Shown here piece by piece: positions 15,588 to 22,731 of a stretch of DNA of 62,365 nt. Location: positions 1 to 62,365 of IMG/VR virus record IMGVR_UViG_3300018868_000006; one strand, 5' to 3'. The DNA comes from a virus. Below the pieces are notes generated by a model. That model saw only the letters and a list, made by a program, of their open reading frames with translations, ran no database searches and had not been told where the DNA came from. Each line of letters opens with the position of its first letter. Position 1 is the first letter of the stretch. The position numbers and the translations under genes are program-made.

Positions 15588-16009
15588 GCCTTCGGATTGG
15601 GGCAATCGGCGTTCAGAAAGTAGCCGCAAAGCTTCTCGAACAAGGCTTTCTTGTCAGTACTCCCATAATCGACGATGGGTACGATCTAATTACTGATTGG
15701 AAGGGGAAGCTGTGCCGAGTTCAGGTTAAAAGCACGATGGGCGCATCGGATGCACACGCTCGCAATAAAATGAAGTTCTTAGCTGTTCGCGGAGCTGGTT
15801 ATGGGTATGGAGCGTATTTGAAGATCAATAAAGAGAAGATGAAATACAAACCAAACGTATGTGATGCGTTTGTGTTTTACCATATTCCGCAAGACGCTGT
15901 CTTTGCTGTCCCCAGCAACAAGCTCCCAAAAACTAAATCGATTTACTTCTCACCCAATTCCTCTTGGAGAGACAACTGGGCTGTCTTGCGAAATTTTAGG
16001 AAAGGCTAG
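15584..16009 (+). CDS. PD-(D/E)XK-type nuclease
   Basis: A protein of 141 residues, ATG overlapping the endolysin stop. The start reads GAIGVQKVAAKLLEQGFLVSTP, then DDGYDLI (Asp34) and CRVQVKST (Gln47-x-Lys49), the order of helix, D, and (D/E/Q)xK of the restriction-endonuclease fold. It resembles the PD-(D/E)XK family that includes group I intron homing enzymes of the I-Ssp6803I type and related cellular DUF4365/Mrr-like proteins. It lies in the lysis cluster, where a nuclease is unexpected, about 4 kb from the intron. It could be a free-standing homing endonuclease, a Holliday-type resolvase or an anti-host nuclease. Confidence 0.6.
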   Translation: MSLRIGAIGVQKVAAKLLEQGFLVSTPIIDDGYDLITDWKGKLCRVQVKSTMGASDAHARNKMKFLAVRGAGYGYGAYLKINKEKMKYKPNVCDAFVFYHIPQDAVFAVPSNKLPKTKSIYFSPNSSWRDNWAVLRNFRKG

Positions 16010-16018
16010 AATTTGTTT

Positions 16019-18409
16019 ATGGCCAACGAATCTGATTTAACCCTATTTGATGGTCAGTATAATTGGACTAGGGGGATGGATTCGTCGTTAGCCCCTCAAA
16101 TAGCTGACCCAAATTCCGTAAGACTTGGGATTAATGTGACTTTTCGTGGCGGGCGCGCAAAGACTAGACCCGGCTTTCAGCAAATCTTTTTGACCGACGA
16201 TCCCGATTACCCCGGAAGTCTTGCCCTTTATTCTACTGGCCGAGATGCCCAAAACGCAAAAACTGGTAACTATTTCCAAGGAGCTTTCTTTTACGTCAAC
16301 AAAACAGATCCTAACAAATCGTGCTTAATCGTTTGCTCGGGAGGATATGTGTTTAGAATACGCCCAGTTGAGGGATATGTAGCTCGGTTACCCGTTTCGG
16401 AGTACTCGGTCATCGACAACGCAGGGACATTTCGTTGGGACTCCACAAGAAGGGTTTACTATTGCCAAGCGGAAAAATACCTAATCATCCAAAACGGGCT
16501 CGATAAGCCCTTGATATTTGACGGAGAGGTAGTTTACCAGGTTGGCGTAGGATCACTTGATACTATCGGGAATATTGCATCCGTGCCTGTTGGAACCTTT
16601 ATGACTTACGGGCAGGGGAGACTCTTTGTGGTTAACCCAGAAAAAGATAGTTTTACGGCTGGCGATATTGTTTACGGGGGGTCAACAAACCAAGTTGCGT
16701 TAAACTTTTCCAGTATCGGGGCTACGGCGATCCTACAAACTGTAGCGAACCACGGCTTTGCAGATAATTCTGTTGTTACAATTTCTGGCCACAGCTCTTC
16801 GCCTGATATCAATGGTACTTGGCGCATTACCCTTTTAAGCGCAAACACCTTCTCTATTCCAGTTGGGCTTTCAACAAGGGGTACAGGAGGGTTTGCCTCA
16901 GTTGCGCTTACAGGCAGAGATTCAGATTTACTTAGGTTTACTGAAACAACGTATTTAAATGAAGGTGGTAGTTTTCAAATCCCATCTCAGATGGGGAGCA
17001 TCCGAGGAATGATCTTTCAGCCAATCTCCGATACGGCTACTGGGCAAGGCGACCTTTTGGTGTTTGGGGAAAAGGGAGCAGTTTCTTTTGCCGTAGCAAA
17101 CCCTAGAGATGACTGGAAAAACCTTTCTGGCTTTATGCGGGTTGCTCTCGACAACATCGGCCTTGTTGCGGATCGATCGCTTGTAACGATCAACAACGAT
17201 ATTTTCTTCAGAAGCCTCGACGGTCTAAGAAGCTATCGCCACGCAAGAGCTCAAATTGAAGGTTATAATACTACTCCCCTTAGCTCAGAGATGGACTCGG
17301 TTATGGATTACGACACCGAAGGTCTCCTTGGCGATAGCTCGGCTGTTTATTTTGATAATCGACTTTTATATACTGTAAGTCCCCGCGAAAATTACGACAA
17401 CATCGAGGACGAGCCGATTAAGTTAAGACCCATTTCCCATCGCGGCTTGGGGGTACTAGATTTTAACTCGATGGGAAGCTCAGGAAATAAGCGACCCGCT
17501 ATTTTTGATGGTGTGTGGACAGGTGTCGATACCCTTCAACTTGTAACTGGGGTCACTCGAAGGCTTCCAAGATGTTTCGTTTTTGCTTATGACACCGACT
17601 CTAACAGCAATTTGCTTTGGGAGAATTATCCTTGGGCTCTATTTGATTTTCCACTTGGAGCCTCTAGCCGGAAGATTCCGTGTGCAATTGAGACGAGATC
17701 TTTCGACTTCAAAACCCCCTTTAACTTAAAGAAACTAACCCGAGGGGATCTTTGGATTGCGGAGTTATCTGGGGACACTCTTGTTAACGCTTATTGGAGA
17801 CCAGACGAAAACCCTTGTTGGTTTAATTGGCATACCTTTAATACGTGTGCCGAAACTGAAACTTGTCTTACTGGGATTGCCAACACTTCCGCAGTTTCTG
17901 GGATAAGTGTTGTTTCGTTTTCTGGCCGTACCCAAGAGTTGGCCACAACCTGGAAGATATCGTTTACCGATCCTTCTACTCAATTCTATGTTCGCCTAGG
18001 GAACACCCGAACTTCGTTTCTTGAGTTAAACACTACAAACCAAACTTGGGCAACAACTACCGCCGACACGCTTCGAACAGCTATGCAAAGCGCAGGGATG
18101 CCAGTAACAAGTGTAGTCAGGGAAAATAACGACTTCACGATTGTCTTCTCAGAATCAGTTGAAGCACCAATAGCAATTCCAGCTCCGTCGACCTGCCAGT
18201 TGTACCAACCCGCTAATGTACGGGACCAATACCGATCTCAAATTCGCCTGCCCACCCCATCCAACGAATGTGTTACTGCAAACAATACTTTGGCTAAAGT
18301 TGGCCACACCTTTCAATTCCGTTTTGAGTGGGAAGGGCAATTCGCAATTTCAAAGGTTATGTTTACTGCTTCGAGGCTTATCGAGCAGGTTGGAGGATCT
18401 TGCCCATGA
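16019..18409 (+). CDS. tail nozzle / stabilisation-like protein
   Basis: A protein of 796 residues from ATG 16019 (a TTG lies 6 bases upstream). The start NESDLTLFDGQYNWTRGMDSSLAP followed by VRLGINVTFRGGRAKTRPGFQQ is the pattern shared by podovirus tail nozzle or tubular proteins, which open with a variable list and a gene-specific RPGF turn. The body alternates WD-like beta blades and an Ig-like insert (NHGFADNSVVTISGHSSSPDINGTW). No catalytic motif. It probably closes the tail tip and holds DNA. The T7 gp12 and P22 gp10 roles are analogies, not demonstrated homology. Confidence 0.65.
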   Translation: MANESDLTLFDGQYNWTRGMDSSLAPQIADPNSVRLGINVTFRGGRAKTRPGFQQIFLTDDPDYPGSLALYSTGRDAQNAKTGNYFQGAFFYVNKTDPNKSCLIVCSGGYVFRIRPVEGYVARLPVSEYSVIDNAGTFRWDSTRRVYYCQAEKYLIIQNGLDKPLIFDGEVVYQVGVGSLDTIGNIASVPVGTFMTYGQGRLFVVNPEKDSFTAGDIVYGGSTNQVALNFSSIGATAILQTVANHGFADNSVVTISGHSSSPDINGTWRITLLSANTFSIPVGLSTRGTGGFASVALTGRDSDLLRFTETTYLNEGGSFQIPSQMGSIRGMIFQPISDTATGQGDLLVFGEKGAVSFAVANPRDDWKNLSGFMRVALDNIGLVADRSLVTINNDIFFRSLDGLRSYRHARAQIEGYNTTPLSSEMDSVMDYDTEGLLGDSSAVYFDNRLLYTVSPRENYDNIEDEPIKLRPISHRGLGVLDFNSMGSSGNKRPAIFDGVWTGVDTLQLVTGVTRRLPRCFVFAYDTDSNSNLLWENYPWALFDFPLGASSRKIPCAIETRSFDFKTPFNLKKLTRGDLWIAELSGDTLVNAYWRPDENPCWFNWHTFNTCAETETCLTGIANTSAVSGISVVSFSGRTQELATTWKISFTDPSTQFYVRLGNTRTSFLELNTTNQTWATTTADTLRTAMQSAGMPVTSVVRENNDFTIVFSESVEAPIAIPAPSTCQLYQPANVRDQYRSQIRLPTPSNECVTANNTLAKVGHTFQFRFEWEGQFAISKVMFTASRLIEQVGGSCP

Positions 18410-18588
18410 GCGAGGAGTGCCAAGCACTTGAATGCGGATGCTTCCAAGGCGTCTTCTCGGATATTGTATTTGGTGTCGTAGAAGTCCGAGATTATTTAGC
18501 TGACGAAAACAATATCCCATTTGTTATCGAGAACCCCGAACAATCAGGGTTTCAGACTATTGATGGCGAATATCTGGAGCTAAACTAA
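18406..18588 (+). CDS. small cysteine-containing tail-region protein
   Basis: A 60-residue protein from ATG 18406, overlapping the nozzle-like stop (ATGA) and followed by a TAATG overlap with the next gene. It contains ECGCFQGVF near the N-terminus and ends VIENPEQSGFQTIDGEYLEL. No membrane segment. The tight coupling with the nozzle and first collar gene suggests a tail component. The family is unrecognised. Confidence 0.6.
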   Translation: MSEECQALECGCFQGVFSDIVFGVVEVRDYLADENNIPFVIENPEQSGFQTIDGEYLELN

Positions 18589-19382
18589 TGTCTACCCGCA
18601 TCAGCAGCCTTACTACAGAGGCAAACCCACAGACAAACATTCTCCTGCCTTGTTTGGTATCTGGAGTTACACGGAAGGTTACGCTAAACTCAGTTCTTAA
18701 TTCCGTTACTGGTGGAACAGTAATAGCTGCGAATGTAACTGGTGGTTCTGGTATATCGGTTGCAATCGAGGGGACTGGGGATGCAAAGAGTTTAACTGTT
18801 TCCTTTAATGTGCCCGGGGTAATTGTTCCTTTCGCTGGGGGAGCCACAACCGAACCTTCGGGTTGGCTTTTCTGCAACGGACAAGCAATTTCTAGATCCG
18901 ACTACTCCTCTTTGTTTGGCGTGGTCGGCACTACCTATGGTAGCGGAAACGGCACAACTACATTCAACATCCCAGACCTACGTGGACGAATTCCATTTGG
19001 CGTTGCCGCAAATTCTTCAACAGCAAGTCCTTTAAATGGAGCAACCTTTGGTTCTGGAAACTTTCACACCTTAGCCTCTTCAGGCGGACAAGAAAACCAT
19101 CTAATAACCGCCGCCCAAACTCCAGTTAAAGATCATACTCATTCTGCCTCTGGTTCGATGACTGTGTTCGGTGACTACTCCGATACCCAAAATTGGGATG
19201 ACCCAAATGTTGGCCCACCAGAAAACTATTCAGATTATGGAAACTTGGGTGAAATTGCTCCCGGCACTCAAAAAACTATATCCTCTACTGCCAGTTCTTC
19301 TGCTCTCGCCCCTGTTGCAGCCGCCCTACCGCATTCAAATATTCCCCCAGTAATAGTTCTAAGTTACCTAATAAAGACATAA
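18588..19382 (+). CDS. tail collar-domain protein (copy 1 of 3)
   Basis: A protein of 264 residues. Residues about 80-150 are a phage tail collar (Tail_Collar, microcystin-dependent-like) domain: PSGWLFCNGQAISRSDYSSL, then TFNIPDLRGRIPFGV. A beta-rich N-terminus and a C-terminal tail with HTHSASGSMT and LPHSNIPPVIVLSYLIKT follow. Such proteins are short-fibre or baseplate-collar components. Two paralogues with the same order follow directly, so one origin by duplication is clear. TAATG coupling to the previous gene. Confidence 0.85.
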   Translation: MSTRISSLTTEANPQTNILLPCLVSGVTRKVTLNSVLNSVTGGTVIAANVTGGSGISVAIEGTGDAKSLTVSFNVPGVIVPFAGGATTEPSGWLFCNGQAISRSDYSSLFGVVGTTYGSGNGTTTFNIPDLRGRIPFGVAANSSTASPLNGATFGSGNFHTLASSGGQENHLITAAQTPVKDHTHSASGSMTVFGDYSDTQNWDDPNVGPPENYSDYGNLGEIAPGTQKTISSTASSSALAPVAAALPHSNIPPVIVLSYLIKT

Positions 19383-19384
19383 TT

Positions 19385-20134
19385 ATGCCAAACTTTAAAG
19401 TGACCAACTTAACAACTGCAAATGCTGTTGCAGAGGATTCTGTTTTACCTTGTCTCCAGAACGGAGTCACAAAACAAATATCTGTTCTTCAGATTAAAAA
19501 CTTCTTTGACGATGGAACAGTAACTCAAATATCGTCAGGGGAGGCTATACGTTGTGACCCAAACCCAATTACGGTCAGTGGTACTATATCGTTCTCAAGC
19601 CCCGGCTTAATGTCGCTTTATGCTGGCTCATCTGACCCTAGTGGTTGGCTTATTTGTGATGGTAGGTCTTTGGCTGTTTCGCAGTACTCAGACTTATTTA
19701 GCTCTATTGGTTATACTTATGGCGGCTCGGGAGCCAATTTTAACATACCCAACTTAGTTGGACGCTCTGTTTTTGGCTTAGACAACATGGAACTAGGCGC
19801 AGCTGGTAGGGTTACGGTTGCTGGCTCTTCCACGCTTGGGCAGACCGCTGGTAGCAGGCAACACACACTTTCAGCCGATCAAACACCGCTTGTGAGCCAT
19901 ACGCATTCATTCTCGGGGAGCTTTAACTTCAACGCAGACCCAAAAAGGACTGGTAATAATTCTAGCCATGCGACGGGATTCCCACGATCTAGCTTTAATA
20001 CTAGCAGTGGAGGAGCCAACACGTCTTTAACCTTAAGCATTAACACTTCATCTTCAGCTACAGGAGCAAATGCGCCAGAGGCGCACCCAAACCTACCGCC
20101 CTTCTTGCTCTTAAACTGGATTATAAAAATATGA
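19385..20134 (+). CDS. tail collar-domain protein (copy 2 of 3)
   Basis: A protein of 249 residues with the same layout as its left neighbour: an N-terminal segment (LPCLQNGVTKQISVL, matching the LPCLVSGVTRKVTL of copy 1), the collar core SGWLICDGRSLAVSQYSDLF with NFNIPNLVGRSVFGL, then HTHSFSGSFNF and a C-terminal HPNLPPFLLLNWIIKI. It overlaps copy 3 by ATGA. Divergence among the three copies is large, which suggests different roles or a heterotrimer. Confidence 0.85.
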   Translation: MPNFKVTNLTTANAVAEDSVLPCLQNGVTKQISVLQIKNFFDDGTVTQISSGEAIRCDPNPITVSGTISFSSPGLMSLYAGSSDPSGWLICDGRSLAVSQYSDLFSSIGYTYGGSGANFNIPNLVGRSVFGLDNMELGAAGRVTVAGSSTLGQTAGSRQHTLSADQTPLVSHTHSFSGSFNFNADPKRTGNNSSHATGFPRSSFNTSSGGANTSLTLSINTSSSATGANAPEAHPNLPPFLLLNWIIKI

Positions 20135-20898
20135 ATATATCTTATTTACCCGAAGTCGTTAGCCCAACAGGCGATCTGACCATCCCAGTAGTCTCGCAAG
20201 GACAATCTAAAAAAGTATTACTTAGTACCCTAGGGACTACTTTTTCTGGCTCTGGAAACGTTTCAAGGGTTGTTTCGGGTAACAATATTATGTTAAACCC
20301 GTCCACAATTACAAAAACAGGGGTTGCTAACTTCTATTTTCCAGGCTCTCTTTATCCTCTCCCAAGCACAAACATCCCGGCTGGTTGGCTTCTTTGCCAA
20401 GGTCAGGAAGTTTCTCGGGTGGCTTATAAGAACTTATTTGATGTCATTGGTGTAAGTTATGGGCCGGGAGACAATCGAATCACCTTCAATTTACCCGATC
20501 TACGAGGTCGAACCATTGTCGGGCTTGAAACTATGGGTGGCTCCGTTTCCTCGGGGCGTTTAACTAATTCTAGACCTGGCAACCTAGATGCGTCTGTTCG
20601 AGGCAACACAGGCGGGAATCAATCCCATACCCTTATAAGCCAAGAGGTCGGCTTACAATCTCACAACCATACTCATAGCCTAACTGCAAGTTTTGGAGGG
20701 GATGTGGAGAGGGGTAATACGGGAAATGGTGGGGATGGGGGTGAATCTGGTCGCTTCCCCCCTGGTTCGAGCCTAGGCAGTTCGCGTGCAGTAACCCTAA
20801 ACTACTCTTTTACAAATAACGCAGCTTCGAACTCCTCAGCAACAAGTCATCCAAATCTCCCACCCCTTGTCTTTTTAAATTGGGTGATAAAGTTCTGA
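20131..20898 (+). CDS. tail collar-domain protein (copy 3 of 3)
   Basis: A protein of 255 residues, paralogue of the two preceding genes: GWLLCQGQEVSRVAYKNLFDV, FNLPDLRGRTIVGLETMGG, HNHTHSLTASFGGD and a C-terminal HPNLPPLVFLNWVIKF. The second half has a Gly-rich loop (GNTGNGGDGGESGRFPPG). Same probable role as a short tail fibre or collar protein; the tandem trio ends here. Confidence 0.85.
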   Translation: MNISYLPEVVSPTGDLTIPVVSQGQSKKVLLSTLGTTFSGSGNVSRVVSGNNIMLNPSTITKTGVANFYFPGSLYPLPSTNIPAGWLLCQGQEVSRVAYKNLFDVIGVSYGPGDNRITFNLPDLRGRTIVGLETMGGSVSSGRLTNSRPGNLDASVRGNTGGNQSHTLISQEVGLQSHNHTHSLTASFGGDVERGNTGNGGDGGESGRFPPGSSLGSSRAVTLNYSFTNNAASNSSATSHPNLPPLVFLNWVIKF

Positions 20899-20899
20899 T

Positions 20900-21268
20900 A
20901 TGGCTCTAATTTCTGGCTCGCTTCCTCCTCAAACCTGTTACGGAACGCCCCAGCAACTATTGGATTTGTTTGCGCAATATCTCTCGCCACCCACGCAAAA
21001 TGTAGTTTTAGAAGGTACGCTTACCTATGATTTTCCAGTTAACCCAAACTCGACTGTTGGGAGCAACAGCACGGCAACCTTAAGTGTGGCTGGGGCAAGC
21101 GTGGGAGACCCTGTTTTGGTGGGACTACCTTCAAGCCCTACGTCGGGCGTTGTGTTTGATGCTTATGTGGCTTCCCCCAACAGCGTAACAGTAAGATGTA
21201 ACTACCTAACCACAACCGCCAACCCAGGATCACAAACCTTTAAGATCAAGGTTTTCAAGGTTTCCTAA
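20900..21268 (+). CDS. small beta-rich tail-region protein
   Basis: A protein of 122 residues. It ends with a beta domain (STATLSVAGASVGDPVLVGLP, then VVFDAYVASPNSVTVRCNY, NPGSQTFKIKVFKV) that is common at the tip of phage fibres. The N-terminal 35 residues are a helical QLLDLFAQYLSPPTQN segment. It is likely a virion component with the collar genes. No exact family recognised. Confidence 0.65.
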   Translation: MALISGSLPPQTCYGTPQQLLDLFAQYLSPPTQNVVLEGTLTYDFPVNPNSTVGSNSTATLSVAGASVGDPVLVGLPSSPTSGVVFDAYVASPNSVTVRCNYLTTTANPGSQTFKIKVFKVS

Positions 21269-22552
21269 ATGCCGCTCACCCTTCTTGAAGCCAAGGCGGC
21301 GCTTTCACCTTTTGTCGATAATGGCGTTTGCCCAACTGATTCTCGAGTTGTAGCCAGAATTAACGAGGCACAGCGAAGACTACATAGTCTTCGTGCTTGG
21401 CTTGGCGTTCTCGCAAGGTATTCCGTCACCGTCGTTAATAATCAGTTTACCCTCCCGCCAGCTACCTCAAACATCACTACTCCCGCTGGTTTTGGTCTTG
21501 AGAGTGCAATGCGAGTTTCCTCGACAACTTCTGCGGAAGGTTTTCTGACCAACGGGATTCAAGCATACTTAACCGACACCACAGACGTCCTACCCCTAAA
21601 CTTTGTCCCGTCATCAAGCGATTTTCGAACCTACTCAATTGAGGGTCAGGCTCCAGCTCGAGTCGAGATTACTGGTAAATTAAACTTTGTAGCGGCCGCT
21701 TCGGATACTGACCTTCTGATTATTGACGACGTGGATGCCCTCAAGCTTATGATTTTGGCTCTGTACCGCGAGGAGAACAATCAACTTGAATTAGCCCAAG
21801 CTCTCGAAAATAAAGCAGTCGAACGTTTAACTTCTAAAACAGATCAAGCTCTAGAATCTGCGAGGAGGATTAATTTCCAAACCAAACGAGCCAGCACGAT
21901 CCCAAACAGCCTGGGAGATATGCGAGCCAAGCTTGCTTTAGACTTAAACCTAGGGATTAGAACTTCCGACGCTGAAATGGTTGAATTACTCAATACTGCG
22001 GAGGAAGCCTTGTTCGCCAGAGGGTGCTGGTATGGGACGATTGAGACCTACCGAGTCAACGTCACCAACACCAATGAGATTCTTTTGCCCACCCAAATTG
22101 GGACTGTGCTTGGGATTACTATGGGAGGATCTTCCGTTTCCGTATTTGATCGAAGATATGATTTCCATGAAAACGGTCCTGGTTACCAAGAAAAAGATAC
22201 CTCGGGTTATGATATGCTTATCGATCGAGGTGAAGTCTATGTAAACAATGAGTGGAAGCGGCGTTATTTTATCCGAGATTCAAAAGCTGTTGAATGCGTG
22301 AACATCTTGGCCAAGAAAAGGTGGTTACCTAAGTATCGAGATAGCGAAAAGATGGATATACGGAACTACCCCGCGATCAAAGAAATGGTGCAGGCTCTAA
22401 AAAGCCAAGAGCCAGAAAAAGTCGTTTTCTACGAAAACAAAGCAATCGCGTTATTGCAAAAAGAACTTTCAGAGATGCGAGGAGGAGCCAAGGGACACAT
22501 TCAAGTGCAAATGAAGAACTTTGCATTGAGCGAAATCCCTTCCTTAATGTAA
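21269..22552 (+). CDS. head-to-tail adaptor-like protein, internally duplicated
   Basis: A protein of 427 residues in two related halves. Residues 1-215 contain LTLLEAKAALSPFVDNG, then DSRVVARINEAQRRLHSLRAWLGVLARYSVTVVNNQFTLP. Residues 218-427 contain MRAKLALDLNLGIRTSDAEM, then LLNTAEEALFARGCWYGTIETYRVNVTNTNEILLP. The helix-strand order matches T7 gp11-like tail tubular adaptors, which form the ring between portal and nozzle. A two-domain version is unusual, and would let a ring of fewer subunits span the same interface. Stop and start are coupled to the small following gene by TAATG. Confidence 0.6.
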   Translation: MPLTLLEAKAALSPFVDNGVCPTDSRVVARINEAQRRLHSLRAWLGVLARYSVTVVNNQFTLPPATSNITTPAGFGLESAMRVSSTTSAEGFLTNGIQAYLTDTTDVLPLNFVPSSSDFRTYSIEGQAPARVEITGKLNFVAAASDTDLLIIDDVDALKLMILALYREENNQLELAQALENKAVERLTSKTDQALESARRINFQTKRASTIPNSLGDMRAKLALDLNLGIRTSDAEMVELLNTAEEALFARGCWYGTIETYRVNVTNTNEILLPTQIGTVLGITMGGSSVSVFDRRYDFHENGPGYQEKDTSGYDMLIDRGEVYVNNEWKRRYFIRDSKAVECVNILAKKRWLPKYRDSEKMDIRNYPAIKEMVQALKSQEPEKVVFYENKAIALLQKELSEMRGGAKGHIQVQMKNFALSEIPSLM

Positions 22553-22731
22553 TGGCCTTTCAAGTTACACCCGTTTGCGACGAGATTGCGCCGACGTTAA
22601 CAACGTTGTGTGAAGACGTAGCCTCTACGGCTGTAGCTTTGTGTGCGTCGCTTAACTCTTGGCAGAGCTACACGCTTATCCCTGGCGAGAAATGGAACAA
22701 TGTTTACCTTATGTGGAACTTTGCCGAATGA
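22552..22731 (+). CDS. small protein between adaptor and fibre
   Basis: A 59-residue frame, ATG coupled to the adaptor stop (TAATG) and ending in ATGA with the fibre start. It reads MAFQVTPVCDEIAPTLTTLC and ends YLMWNFAE, with three cysteines and an aromatic C-terminus. It is short but held by coupling on both sides, which supports it as a real gene. Function unknown. Confidence 0.6.
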   Translation: MAFQVTPVCDEIAPTLTTLCEDVASTAVALCASLNSWQSYTLIPGEKWNNVYLMWNFAE

